A stretch of DNA of 64,000 bases from Apiospora phragmitis. Taxonomy: Eukaryota > Ascomycota > Sordariomycetes > Amphisphaeriales > Apiosporaceae. Below the pieces are notes generated by a model. That model saw only the letters and a list, made by a program, of their open reading frames with translations, was not told the origin of the DNA and searched no databases. Location of the stretch: NCBI GenBank assembly GCA_038363925.1, contig JAQQWL010000011.1:62001-126000 (forward strand). The letters run 5' to 3'. Of the stretch, positions 35,167-46,901 are shown piece by piece. A program made the translations under genes and the position numbers. Position 1 is the first letter of the stretch. The number at the start of each line of letters is the position of its first letter.

Positions 35167-36201
35167 GGTAACGGTGACTGCTCGTGTTTATTAGACGATG
35201 GTTGCCCTCGACTCGGGAGGGGAGCTTTATGGAATGGCCACGCGGGACGGTTGGCTCTTTAAAGCTTGGCTCTTAAAGTTTTGCAGGCCGTTGAGAAGAA
35301 AACCCCCTCGCTTCGGTGTTCCGGCTTATGCAGGTTTGTTTGACATTAATGGGAGATTGCACATTCGCAAATTAGGTAGGATTGCCAAGCATGCTCTCGA
35401 CATTGACCCTCGCCACTTGGACATGGACATGCAGCGAGGCGACATGCTTTCGTAAAGGGCAGGAAGCAAACAAAAGCCCCGGAGTATCACTTCCACTCCC
35501 GCCTTTTACGCTGATGCGTATGCGTGGGATGTGTTCCGGTGATTCGGCACCAATCAAAGCCCGACAGTCATGAGCGACGGTCTGGACCGACCCTCCTCTA
35601 CCATCTTCCATGTACCGGGTAACGTAACACGAATGCCCGCCCTTACAGACCTAGCAAACAGCAAACACGGAAATGGTGCCCTAGATTTAATAGCTGGTGC
35701 CCCTCACGTCGCTTGGTGTTCTCCTGGACCAACTTGCATCGAATTCACCTGCCTAATGAGGAGCATGGCTGAACCAAGGCCCTGGTATCGTATGACTTAA
35801 TGCCTACCGAATGCGTTGGGTCTGGAGAAATATGACCAGTCACGTGTTTGCTAAGTATTTGCGAATTTGACAGCGAATATCTAAGCCAATGATTGTGTAG
35901 GGTAAACAAGTAACGGCTAATGATGATCGGTATCGGATACGAGAATGTTTGAGCGTGGGTGTCCCTTTTTGATTGAGCCGAAGAACCGAACGGCTAGAGG
36001 TTCTTGAATAAGCATATTCTGAAAATATCACGCCAAAGGCCCGACTAAACCCCTTGCCTACATGTAAGGGGCAAAGTGAGACACATTCACAGAGATCTTG
36101 GTAGCGATGATATAAGGTGCTTATGGGATCCTCTCGTGCCCTCTTATTCGTTTTGATAATAATCATTTCACCTCGATGATGGTGCTTCCTATTTCTCGGT
36201 G
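35167..36201. other. Divergent intergenic region
   Basis: Lies between the oxidase (minus) and the SAT4-like gene (plus) and must carry both promoters. TTTAAAG and TCTTAAAG sequences around 35258-35280 could be TATA-like for the oxidase. No gene recognised. Confidence 0.4.
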
Positions 36202-37570
36202 ATGATGGGCCACGCCCTTGCCAAGTCGGTGCAGAGAGCCTCTCCTGGCTCCATGATTTCAATGATCGCCAGAGATGGCGCACACGAGTTCTCCCCTGGG
36301 CAGCCAGCTGTCATCGTCGACACCTCCATCTGGACCATGTTCGCCATCTCGACAATCTTCATGACCCTTCGCTTCTACTGTCGACTGTACCGTTCCGGGC
36401 AGCTCATGCGCGATGACTACGTCCTGGCCGCTGGGTGGGCCTGTATGCTCACGTCGACATCTCTGCTGACCAGGGCCATGAGTCTGGGCTACATAGACAC
36501 GGTGTTGGGCGAAAATACCATCACGCTACTGGCTCGATGCGCCCATAGTGCGTAACTTCACTTTCTTGCCAACAAGTGTTCGCACTCCGCTACTGATCAA
36601 GGCTGACCGCAAGAGAAACAGCTTGTCAGATGGTATCACTTTCACTGACGAAAACCTCATTCGCGGTGACCCTCATCCAAATCACCCGAGCCTGGCAGAG
36701 ATACCTCGTTTGGTTCATTATCGGCAGCATCAACATCGTCTTCATCGGCCACATTCTCTTGCTTTGGCGGCCATTCTGCGGGGCCGAGACCCCTACGACC
36801 TGCATGTTAAATGTTGGAATGCAAGCCACGCTGTGACGCTCAACATCGTCAGCTCGCTCTACTCTAGCCTGGCAGATTTCGTTTTGGCTTTGTTGCCCGT
36901 GAGTTCTATCCAAGCTGGAGTCTTCGTCTGCCCGCCTTCTACCAAAGACACAATTACTAAATACCAGACTAGTGGAAGGTTTTGATGGACCTGCAGATGG
37001 GGAAGTCGGAGAGAGTCAGTCTCGCTATCGGCTTGAGCTTTGGCGTCGTGTAAGTCTCATCAAGCCTAGTCGAGGGTTTGGCTACTGACCTCTAGTAGTG
37101 CAGGTGTCACTGGTATCATGAAAGCCCTACAAAGCGTTACCACCCTGGACTCGAGGGTTCCAGACTGTGAGTCTTGAATTGACATGGAACCCTGGATATA
37201 ATGATGTTGGTCTACTGACGCTTCGGCTGCTACAGTTAAGTATAACCTGGTCATATTCTGGATATTCACCTTGGCAGAGCCCAACGCCACCATCGTCGCA
37301 GCCTGCGTCCCGGTGCTTCGTGTGTTGTTCAAAGATGCAAGGAAGAGGTACTACGGCTCTAACTCTGCTTCGGCTGGAGGATACGTCAGACCAACCAAGC
37401 CTAACTCGAGAGCATTTTCGGGCAGAGGCTCACGTAGGTATGATTGCATGGATACGCCAAGCGAGCAGAGCATTCTCGACGGGGGAATTACTCGGACCCG
37501 AGAGGTGGTCGTAGACTTTGACGAAGATCGGAGCTTCGAGATGAGAGACCAGTTGCCTGATAAGAAGTAA
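36202..37570 (+). CDS. SAT4/rhodopsin-like seven-helix membrane protein (five exons)
   Basis: Member of the large fungal integral-membrane family now called fungal rhodopsin-domain (SAT4-like) proteins; the molecular role is unknown. Exons: 36202-36547, 36622-36898, 36973-37049, 37099-37166, 37236-37570, giving 367 residues after one correction. Seven hydrophobic segments can be seen, with the family hallmarks RFYCRLYRSGQLMRDDYV after TM1, the QRYLVWFIIG segment, KCWNA (extracellular Cys), SLADFVLALLP, and LAEPNATIVAACVPVLRVL in the last helix. The cytosolic C-terminal tail is Arg/Ser/Asp-rich. One C is missing in ACCCCT at 36790-36793; restoring it recovers the conserved CWN stretch. The start at 36202 is the first of two adjacent ATG codons. 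A second family member is at 55497-56712. Confidence 0.88.
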
Positions 37571-37877
37571 GATATCGCGAAAATATCGACCCAATACTTT
37601 GAAGACAGTTACTCGCTATGACTTGGCTCCCTGAAGTTCGTTCGCTTCTCTTAGAACCCCGCGAAAGCTAATCGTTCAATCAAAGTCGCATCAGTAGCAC
37701 TCTGAGTCCACCGGTTAGGTATTAGAATTCATCCGTAAGAAAAACAAATATAGAAACCAGGCTTACGTCAGCTGACCAAATGATCTGACGCAGGCAGCTT
37801 TTCTAGTCTCCAGCCTGACTCGAATTTTCAACTGCAACATCATTAGGAATTACAGCGATAGCACTCAACAAGTAATC
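37571..37877. other. Short intergenic spacer
   Basis: About 300 bases between two membrane-protein genes on the same strand; nothing recognised. Confidence 0.4.
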
Positions 37878-39474
37878 ATGGCGTGCACCGATGTTGGGAG
37901 TGCGAACCCTGACATAGCTGGATTAGGGGTAAGCATGTTCCAGATCTCCCCATTCCTTGGCCTCATGGACGTGTCTTTTCTGATATGACGCGTATAGATC
38001 ATTCTCTCGTTCATTATACAAGCTGGCCTGTCCTTCTTCCTCTCTGGCTGGTCCATACTGGTCGAGACCCGGCTTCGCCTACGCGAGCTCCGCCGCACTC
38101 GGGAGGATATCCATGGTAGTAAGAAGAAGGCAGAAAATACCACAACGTTGTTGCTTTTGGGCATGCTTAGAAAGCCCGCCGATGACATCTCGCTAGAGGG
38201 CACTCGTCATTATGCCAACCACAAGATTGAGCTTATCGACAGAGCATTGAGAACAATCGGCGATGCTCAGCTGCTCAACGGTCAGCCAAACACCTCACGT
38301 TCTTCTGCGACCTTTGACGCTAACCGAATGTGTCCAGGAATCTCGCTGCTTATTGGTGCTCTAGCTCAGCATGAGACACTAGGACTCTACCATTTCCATA
38401 TCGTATATGATGTGGTCAATTTCACCGGGTAGGACAGCAGTAGAGATAAGTACTGCTTCGTGTCACAGAACATGAGACTAACTATTATCAGTGTGTCCGC
38501 TGCGGCAGCAGTAACTACGACGTTTAAGCGACCCAACGGCTTCTTCTTTAGTGGCTTACCGATCTCCGTGTATATGGGTCTTTAACTTGCATTCATTATA
38601 CTATTCGGTTCGAAACTACAAACGTGGGACGATAGCGTTCCTGGACGGTGGCATGATGCCAGAAGAACGTCAAGTCCGGGAGCGACTCACCCAGTGGTCG
38701 ACGACATATATCTCGGCATCACAGCGCTTTATTTGTTCGTGAGTTTGGTGATATGCAGGGTTGTGGCGCCAGGAATCTCCACGGCTGTGTTGCAGAGACC
38801 CGAACGAAGAAGATCGCTTCTGTCATTCTACACGACCAGGTTCATTTCCGACTATAAAGCTTTCTCGCAACGGATCGATGTGTTTAGCTTGTTCTGGATG
38901 GTCTCAGTTATAATCCAGCACCGATTTAGAAGGGCTGAATTGAGGTCGAGGGATGCTATCAAGTTGCGTCGACTGCAGCATCTAATATTATACTCTGTTG
39001 GCGACTATGTGTCGGATAGACTGGGTTCTGTTCTATCCCCATACGGTGCGCGAGCCACTGTTCTACTGCTCGCAATGATTCAGTACCCCGTGCAGGGTTA
39101 CATGATGTATGCACTCCGGGCCACCAACGAGCAATACCTCTCAGGCAGCTCCGAAAACGAATGGGGGTTCGGTCAGATCGTAGCCCTGGTCTTGGTAGTA
39201 GCGATGGTCCTGGAGTGCGTGAAAGCATGGACCGGTAAGATGAAGGCCCAGGTCATCCACCAACCTTGTTTGAGCTAATAATGAAACAGAGTATCACTTG
39301 TCGAAGGAGCCAGACGAAGTGCAAGCCAATACTGGCAAGACTCGGGGCTTCACCTCATTCCTCCGGGCGTTGCTTCCCGATGAAGATGAGCTTACGGGCC
39401 CCGTGCTACCCAGCAACCGGTCTAAGGTGCTCGAGAGACGGCAGTCATTGCCTGCAGGCTTCAAGTGCGCATAG
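37878..39474 (+). CDS. Multi-span fungal membrane protein with an in-frame stop codon
   Basis: Exons: 37878-37928, 37998-38428, 38492-39234, 39290-39474; 469 codons in perfect phase. The starting NPDIAGLG motif, split by intron 1, is typical of a family of uncharacterised fungal integral membrane proteins. So are a middle block resembling GISLLIGALAQHETLGLYHFHIV and the late WGFGQIVALVLVVAMVLECV helix. Several membrane helices are present and the C-terminus is a charged tail (PDEDELTGP). A TAA at 38583-38585 interrupts the sequence inside a predicted helix (between SVYMGL and LAFIILFG). The frame continues intact for nearly 300 codons after it, and no acceptable intron removes it. It could be a recent nonsense mutation (CAA to TAA is a RIP-type change), a base-calling error, or allelic loss of function. 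Confidence 0.7.
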
Positions 39475-40006
39475 AAAGATTGATCCAAGAGCAATGCATT
39501 CATACGGGTGAAGGTCGGCATGGACTCATGTCACTAGACTGGGATTTACGGATTGATATTCGTCGATTTACCAGCTGCATGTTCTTATTTGTGCCTAATA
39601 CAGCTATTCTCAAGTTCCTATATTCCCTCGTGTCAAGTTCGTAGGCACCGTACAGTCCAAATTCCTGCCTAGGATGGACGAAGAGGAAACGTTGATATGC
39701 CACTAAACCTATTTCCTTCCCAAGGGCTTGACAACGCCCGCAAAGATGCATTTTCTACTCATATATGCGTCCACACATGTGGCACACGTTCTCCCCGAGG
39801 AGACATTCATCCAAAGTCTTTTGTTGATATGATGTAGCCAGCTAATAGCCGATCGATAGCCAGCCGTGCTGGGATGCAGTCAATATGTATCAAGACTCAG
39901 CTCCACCTGTTTTCGCCACGAGTATGTCGGAGGCAGCACCGCAGAAGTGGCATTGTTGCGTGAAGGGGGGCTTGGCGGGAACTTGGGTCGCTGCGTTCCC
40001 ATCTCT
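39475..40006. other. Intergenic region between convergent genes
   Basis: Nothing recognised; presumably carries the two 3' ends. Confidence 0.4.
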
Positions 40007-40498
40007 CTAGACGGCAGAGCTCGCGTCGGACGTCGAAGACTTGGCGTTGAGTGACGAGGAGCTGAATCGAGAGTTGTGGAGTTGTCTTAGCTCATCAGCG
40101 TATGCTTGCTGTCGCGTTTTCACGGTCAGGATTGCATCCTCCCTGTTTTTCAGCCCCCAGGGTATTATCGTAACGGCGATAACATTCTCGGCCAAGAGCG
40201 ATGGGTACCACCACAAGGCATACAATCTGCCCAGCTCTCTGGCGATGGGTCGGACGTCCTGGTCCAACTGATGCAGGGGTCGTTTGAATATGTACAGCTG
40301 CAAGGACCAGTAGATGTCGAAGAGGCTAGTGACGAAACTGAAGATTGCGCAAGCGGGAATAGAAAAGACGAGCAGCAGGGCCGCAATCGGTGGTGCGAAC
40401 AAGAGCCATAGGACAGCCACCCGCTTCAATATGGTCGTGGGGCCTACCAAAACGCGGCGAGATCCGGGTGCAGAGACCATGAGTTCTATCCATCCCAT
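40007..40498 (-). CDS. Small membrane protein, unknown
   Basis: 163 residues without an intron, start ATG at 40496-40498 (MGWIELMVS). A basic stretch precedes two adjacent strong hydrophobic segments (VAVLWLLFAPPIAALLLVFSI and ACAIFSFVTSLFDIYW). A third moderately hydrophobic region (LYALWWYPSLLAENVIAVTII) and a Ser-rich cytosolic tail follow. No domain recognised. The third segment loosely resembles the late helix of the convergent membrane protein at 37878-39474 (Q/L-x-ALxxxP/V...E), so the two may be distantly related parts of one family. An upstream exon cannot be excluded, though a stop lies close upstream in the same frame. Confidence 0.6.
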   Translation of the reverse strand: MGWIELMVSAPGSRRVLVGPTTILKRVAVLWLLFAPPIAALLLVFSIPACAIFSFVTSLFDIYWSLQLYIFKRPLHQLDQDVRPIARELGRLYALWWYPSLLAENVIAVTIIPWGLKNREDAILTVKTRQQAYADELRQLHNSRFSSSSLNAKSSTSDASSAV

Positions 40499-41069
40499 AA
40501 TGGGGGCGAGTAGGTTTCAGAAGGGAGACAATGCCATTGTAGAGGAAATGCTCGGTGGAATGACTACCTATGGATACAGGAAATTGATTGCGATCCTAGA
40601 TGTGCGATCCTAACCACTAGAGAGAGCTGACGTCGGAAATCAAAACGGCATTGGCTGGGGTTCAAGCCCGAGCAGTCGGAGAATGGAAGGTGAGAGCCAC
40701 GGCATCCACGCCCACCTTGATGGACCAGAGTTTGGGTTGGACCAGGCACTTCCGGTTGCCTAATCGAGTTGCAGCCATCACATTCATTGTACTGAATCCT
40801 GAATCCGATTTTGGAAAAGATCGATGTTGGCACACGACTTCTTGCATGACATCACGGCTGCACATCGACCAAGAGATGTCAACAAGCCCAACAACTCCAC
40901 GGGGATGCAAATCTACTCCTCGGCAATCGTGGTAGTAAGGTGGCTTTTGTTTATCGCTATATTGCTATCCACCTGGTATCTGGTCGCTTGGTATCTGAGC
41001 TATTATTTGCCCTACGTAGAACATCCGAAACGAAACATCATGAAGAAACATGTGTGCCCCCCTCCTCAA
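40499..41069. other. Intergenic region
   Basis: On the minus strand, 40580-40630 contains a tRNA D-arm-like stretch (TCTAGTGGTTAGGAT), but no T arm or acceptor stem pairs with it. No gene supported. Confidence 0.4.
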
Positions 41070-43697
41070 TTACCCCATAATGGGCGCCAACGTGATGACC
41101 ACCCACTCCGTCACCGAGTTCTCGTCCTTGAGCGGTGTCCAGTGCGTCACGAAGCGCTCGTCCCCGCGGTACAGCGCGCTGCGCCGCGTCTGCAGCCGGA
41201 TCTCGACGCTGATGGGGCTGCCGGCCCGGATGGCGCCGCGCACGCGGCTGCGGTAGTCGGTCTCCTTGCTGACCATGTTGGCCTTGAAGAAGCGGAAGAC
41301 GTCCTGGCCCGTTACCAAGCCGGCGGCGTTGTTGGCCGGGTGCAGCATCTCGCTGACGCCCTCGGAGTAGAAGTGGATGACGAACGTGTCGGCCTTGACG
41401 ATGAGGTACTTGGAGTACGCCGTCCGGAATTCCTTCATCTGCTCGCCCAGTTCCTGGCCCTCCATCCGGTTGAGACGAGGTCCTTCATCCCGGACTCGGC
41501 CAGGGTCCGCGCCTCGTCCACGCGCACGCCAAACGCTTTTAAGAGGGCCTTGCGCGCCGAAGGCATGGAGCTCTGCCGGTGGATCTGCGGCGGCCGCTTA
41601 GAGGGGACTGAATCCGTCTCCTTCGCGGCCGGGGCCCCAGCCAGGACCTTCATGACGTCGGTGTTGGAGTGGATGGTGGTGGAGCAGTTGACCTGGCCGC
41701 CGACGAAGAAGGCGAGCGTGCCCGTCTCGTCGAAGAGGGGCGCCATGAAGAGCAGGTTCCAGAACGGATCGCCGTTCTTCTTATAGTTGAGGATCAGCTC
41801 AACCGTCTCCTTGCGCGCGTCCAGGGCCATCTTCATATTGCGCACGGTCTCGCGGTCCGTCTGCGGGCCTTGTAAGAAGCGGCAGTTGCGGGGCACGACT
41901 TCGCGGCGGCTGTAGCCCGTGACCTTGACGAAGCCGTCCGAGGCAAACGCGATAGGGTTGTCTGCTTTGCTGTAGGTTTGTTAGCGTCTTGAATGATAGG
42001 AGGGTAGAATACAATGTGACGACATACTTTGGATCACTCAAGCAAAAGCAATCGCCCAGACCCTGGTACTTGTGACGGTCATTGGCCAAGGCCTGGATGG
42101 CGCTCATCGAGACCTTCTCACGCACGAAGCGCGGGTAGATGTCAGTAAAAACGCTGTACTCAACGCGCTTCTGTAGGTCGGTGAAGATGGACTCCATCTG
42201 CGTAAACGTAGTCGACACCGTCGTCTTGATGTCGCGGTGCGCCGCGAGCAGCAGCTCGCGCGGGGCCGTGATCTGGCGGGGCGACTGGTCCGAGATGAAG
42301 GACTTGTGGATCGTGGCGAGCTGGCCCGACAGCCCGCCCAGGCTCTCCTGGTACTGGTTGATCTTGGCGAGGAACTCGACGTTCTCGCCGCAGAGGCGCT
42401 GCTCGCTGAACTTTTGCAGCTCGTGCGCCGTGATGGGGTTGTACAGCACCGTCTGGAAGGCCTCCTCGCTGAAGAACTCGGGCATGCGGTGGCGCGACCC
42501 GTGGCTCACGACGCTTTGTTTGGACGACGGGGCGTACTCGCCGCCGCCGCCGCCGCGGTGCATGACCGAGACTTCGTCGTCGCTGTACGTTCGACGCAGC
42601 TGCTTGCCTAACTTGATGGTCCCGGTCACGGATACGGTCGGGAGGCCGCGGGGGTAGTTGGTCCGTTCGTCGACGTCCCGATTCGAGGAGCTCTCCGTCT
42701 TCCGCGTCGAGCGGGCCTTGTTGCTTTTGGTGCCGTGGCTCCCGACACGCCTGTGGCTGCTCATACTACTGCTTCCGTAATAGTCCCGAGGCGGCGGCGG
42801 CCGGGGCTGCTCCTCCTCATCATCCTCGTCCAGCTGCTCATGGTCGAGGACCGGCTCGACGCGCGACGGCATGCTGGACATACTGGTCACACTTCGCCGT
42901 CGGACGGAGGATGGTCGCTTCGACGACGACCGTGGAGGTATCTTCTCTGGCGTCCCCATGCCCGAATCCTTGCGTTGCGGGCCGGGCTCCGTCTCGTCGT
43001 AGAGGTAACGCCTGGGGCGTCCAATGGGAGGCGGGGTGGCCGATCGTACTGTGGCCGGTGGTGACGGGGCTCTCTGCGGCGAAGCAGTAGCGGCGGCGGC
43101 GGCGCCCGAGTCGTGGCGTAAGCTGGGCTCGCAACGACTGCTGGCTTCTGCCGCCGCCAGTATCCTCCTAGCTGCCTCAATTTCGTCTTCGCGCGGCCTC
43201 TTTGGAAGTGGTCTTGGGGCTTCTTCTGAGCTTTCTTCTTCTTGCTCATACCGGCCATTCTTGTTCTTCTCGTTTATACTGTTGCGCCGAGAGGTTCGTC
43301 GTGAAATGGCTTGTTGTTGTTTTGAAGGACTTGTAAAGCCCAAGTTGGCCTCGGTGAACTGTGGGAGCTTCTTGAACGAGTCCTTGTTGTTGTCGTCCCT
43401 TTTGTAGGCCGGGACGAACTGTCGATGCTCGTCGGGCTTGACGCTGTCCATGGAGAAGGACCGCCCCCGTACGGACTGCTTGGAGCCGTATTCGGACATG
43501 TCGTCCATGGCCAGGAACGTCTGGGCCGCTTGGTTGGCGCTGGGCTTGCTCGATGACCGGTTGTAGAAAAGATCGTCGTCTATCTCGTCGTGGGGTCTTG
43601 GCATCTGCTTATAATGCGACTGCGGCGGCTGCATGGATCGGCGCGGTCCATGTACTTCGTCGATGGACTCGTCCATGGAGCCTAGGTCGAACGGCAT
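41070..43697 (-). CDS. RGS-LOV blue-light photoreceptor (BcLOV4-like)
   Basis: Exons on the minus strand: 43697-42028 and 41969-41070 (58-base intron inside the LOV domain); 856 residues with one correction. Residues 1 to about 400 are disordered, Ser/Arg/Pro-rich and basic. A regulator-of-G-protein-signalling domain follows (from FFSEEAFQTVLYNP to YPRFVREK, roughly 405-540). Then comes a LOV domain (FASDGFVKVTGYSRREVVPRN, flavin-binding NCRFLQ with adduct Cys586, LNYKKNGDPFWNLL, FFVGGQVN). A long C-terminal helix-rich domain of about 200 residues ends the protein. This architecture matches fungal RGS-LOV proteins such as Botrytis BcLOV4, which bind flavin and move to the plasma membrane in blue light. 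The frame breaks near 41472-41480, one base missing (CTCGTCTCAACC). Light-controlled membrane or G-protein signalling is inferred from the family. Confidence 0.93.
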
Positions 43698-44889
43698 GGT
43701 TTGGGTCTCGTGGTCTGTCTTTTCGGAGGTGGTTGCTTTTCTTGATAATCAAGTGCATTCAGTCGCAGGTCAGATAAGGTTTGGGATGTGTGTCAAATAT
43801 GGGAAAACGACAAGCTACGAGCGCCGAGCGCACCAGGTAAGATGATCTTTGTTTACAGTACCCAGCATTCATCCCAAAATTAGATTCCCGCGCTGTTTTA
43901 CTATGATAACCTTGCTACGGGAATGGACAGGAATCTGCACAATAGTAATAACGAGACTGATATATTGCTTGCTTGCTTGCTGCTGCTGCTGCCCAATATG
44001 AACCTAATAATATCCACTCGAATGTCCGGAGAGAGTAGGCGATATCACGCCATTTCTAATAAATTCCGTTTTTAACTTCCGAATAGAATGGGGCGGCACG
44101 ATAACCGACTTGGATGACCTCTTGGGAAGCTTGGAGGCATGGACCATTGAGGATTGGTCCTGGGGTTATGGGACGATGTGGTTGCCGTTTACGTCCATCG
44201 CGCGGCCGGGGGAGACGGAGTGGCTCATCCGAACAAGGAGGTCCAAGCACCGGACCGACTGCCGAACGATTCGCCTGATACACGAGTCATGTCGATATAT
44301 CTTAAGTTTGGTACTGCGGTGAACTAGTGAGACTGGCTAGTATCGGAGGGAGTCGATATTTGGTGGCCAGAGAAGGGAGGGAGAAAAGGAGATTGCTCAA
44401 TCCTAAGTTATATTTCTCTTACATAACATATGCAAGTCATCTTCCCCAGCCAAGGTCGCAGAGGCAGATCAAACCAAGGCCAAGTCACTGCAAGGCCAAG
44501 CCACTGCTAGGCAACGTGTTGAGCAGGCATTATTTAGGCGTTGCTGGTTCAGTAGATTGATGGGCCCGGGCATGATCCTTGCGGCAATTGTCGGATCTCG
44601 GAGAACTAGAGAAGTCATCCCTGCTAGAGCATGTTACCCCTGTCATATTCGCGACAGACCAAAGTTGTCGTAACTCTTCTAGACCTTTTGCATAAGCAAG
44701 CTAATACGAACGGTTTTCTCAAATTGCCGTTCCAATCTCCGCCCGTCGTTCGTCTCCAACCTTCTCGCGCTGTCGACAGCGAAGCGCGAAGAAGCTCTAA
44801 TTCGTATCAACGCATTCGTGAGCCATCCCAGTGAAAAATTCCAATAAGCCGGTCCAAAATCACAAACACACACACTGACACACACACAA
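43698..44889. other. Intergenic region upstream of the RGS-LOV gene
   Basis: Contains a GCTT/GCT microsatellite at 43966-43992 and a CA-rich tract ending at the tRNA gene (44862-44888). No gene supported. Confidence 0.4.
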
Positions 44890-44970
44890 GGTCTGTTGGC
44901 CCAATGGCAAGGCGTCTGACTACGATTACCGGTAATCAGGAGATTCTGGGTTCGACCCCCAGGCAGACCT
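44890..44970 (+). tRNA. tRNA-Arg (anticodon ACG) with a 9-base intron
   Basis: Acceptor stem GGTCTGT pairs with GCAGACC (one G-U), and the D arm carries the A-box (TTGGCCCAATGG). The anticodon stem TCTGA pairs with TCAGG around loop CTACGA-A once the intron TTACCGGTA (44926-44934) is removed at the canonical position after base 37. The T arm is CTGGG/CCCAG with loop TTCGACC. The intron and anticodon form a palindrome (GATTACCGGTAATC), which would pair as expected for a splicing-endonuclease substrate. T5 terminator at 44981-44985. Confidence 0.9.
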
Positions 44971-44980
44971 TAAAGTTCTC

Positions 44981-44985
44981 TTTTT
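44981..44985 (+). terminator. RNA polymerase III terminator of tRNA-Arg
   Basis: Five T eleven bases after the tRNA 3' end. Confidence 0.7.
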
Positions 44986-45948
44986 GCACGATCCCACACG
45001 ACCTCCTCAGGGGGTTTGGGCGGCGGCCGCCGCACGAGACAGTGGAAGTTTTGGGACGAGGCCGCACCGTGCAGCGCACTTTTTTTATTTATGGAGCTAA
45101 CAGCGGCCGCAATCTTGCTTTGCTGACTTCTGCGGAGGTCTCGGCCGAGAACTTCAAGTTTTGGCCGTGATACCGGGCAAGTCCAGACGACCCCAAAATG
45201 TCTCTGCGCCCGCAACGCTTGGCAACAACGAACAAAGAATAAGACATAAAGAAGGCTACGCATGGGATAACTACAGGATTGAGGGATAATCTGCTGCTGA
45301 ATCTTGTAATCAACGGAAGATTATCCTCACACCAATGCACAAGGGGCAAGTTGAGCCAACTGCGGACCATATTACGAGAAACCCTCAAACACCCCTAGCC
45401 GCCTCCTTTATCAACACCTCTCTCAGCAATCCAGCGTTGTTGGTGAAGAAAGATCTCGATGTTACTGGTCCTTTTAAGACAAGGATGCAGAAAGCGTAGC
45501 ATTGGAGGATTCGGCCAGGATGATCGCGTGCAGTTGTGGGACCCCCTTTAACAGAATCCCTGTAGGAGTCACTCGCAGCCTTCTTTTCTGGCAGCTTGGG
45601 GGATCTGCGCCTCTTCATTACACAGACACATTACCCCCGTTTTTGCAGCGAGGTGTTTATGTATGATTGCCTCAAGGCGATACTGAGCATTATAATCTAT
45701 ATCGTTGAGTTATCAGACATGCCGAAACCCTATTCCACCTAAGCACGAAAGAGTAAATGCAGGGGTTGCAGCTCGGAAAACATCATGTATTGAATCATTC
45801 ATTGTATTTGATAATCAGTTGCCCCTCTGTCCTCCCATGTGACACACTTCATCAGTTTCTAATGTCTGCACACTATGAAAAGACACCAAACTCTCCAGAT
45901 GCTGACCAACGATGCTGTCAATCTTGCTGGACGAACCTCAGTCGGAAA
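44986..45948. other. Intergenic region, no supported gene
   Basis: Short overlapping frames on both strands near 45000-45620 show no recognisable features. Confidence 0.4.
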
Positions 45949-46901
45949 CTAGTCGGCCAAAGTGCTGTCGCCACTGCTGGAATCCGTGTCCCAGCCGCAT
46001 CGACGTTTCTTGGAGTGGCCCTTGTACAGCCAATCCGGCAACCAGCGCCTCCACCCCTTTTTGGCGCAGACGCTGTCATCGTCCGAGTCTGAGCCCGAGT
46101 CCGAATCCGAGTCATCGCGGCTGCCGCACGACATGAACTGCAGGAAACCACCACCCTCCTTGGACACCTTCTTCTTAGGCCTCTTGAGCCGCTCCACGTG
46201 TACGGTCCGCGGATTCATACCCGGGGAGGCGGCCCCGGCGGCCGACTTGGCATGGGCGGCATGCCGGGGGGCCCGAATCTGGGGGCCGGGGCGTACGGCA
46301 CCGGATGCGCGTGTCGCCCTTCGAGCACGAGGTTCAGCTCGAACGCGGCGGCGTAGAGCTCGCGCATGCTTTGGTACGGTCGCAGCGGCTTCTTGCGGTG
46401 CTTGCCGGCCAGGCGGCAGAACTCCTGCGCGGCCATGTCGAACTGGTCGCTGCCGCTGCTGCTGGGGCAACTGTCGCCATCTTTGCCACCGTCCTCCTTG
46501 GCATCCGGTCTTAGCGGGGCCGAGTAGCTCAGGATGCCGAGGCTGCGCAGCGTCCGCTCGAGGGCCAGGGCAGTGGCTTGGTCGCCTGTCTGTTCAGCCG
46601 ACGGCCACCACTGGTCGGCCGAGACGACGAGGGCGTAGACGCCGGGGCACCGGACTGGGGCCCGCCAGAGGCGCATGGTGCGGTAGCGCAGGGAGTCCCA
46701 GTCCGGGACGACGGTCGGCGGCTGCGGGTTTGGCTGCTCGGCCGAGCGCTCCAGCGCGTTGAGGCGGGCGTGGACGTTCTCGAGGGTCACGGGCAGCGTC
46801 TCCTTCGCGGGGGTGATGTCCTTGAGGCCCTCTAGGAAGGCGATCTGCTGGACGAAAACTTGCGGAGGAGCCATGATGAAGTTGGGAATGGAATTTGTCA
46901 T
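45949..46901 (-). CDS. Unknown protein with acidic, Lys-rich C-terminus
   Basis: 317 residues with one correction, no intron. The start is the ATG at 46899-46901; a second Met nine codons on (MAPPQVFVQQ) is an equally good candidate. The N-terminal half is folded-looking: a helical ENVHARLNALERS segment, then RLWRAPVRCPGVYALVVSADQWW and a helical region with MAAQEFCRLAGKHRKK. A Pro/Gly-rich linker then leads to a basic stretch (ERLKRPKKKVSK), an acidic DSDSDSG-type run and a WRRWLPDWLY segment. The frame breaks at the GGGG run 46223-46226 within the Pro-rich linker, one base missing. I recognise no family. The basic stretch could act as a nuclear localisation signal. It lies downstream of, and on the same strand as, the NACHT receptor gene, 830 bases away. 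Confidence 0.65.

Noticed and set aside
40575..40640. tRNA-like D arm on the minus strand
   Set aside because: An A-box-like TAGTGGTTAGG is present, but there is no pairing acceptor stem, no anticodon stem and no B-box at the right distance.
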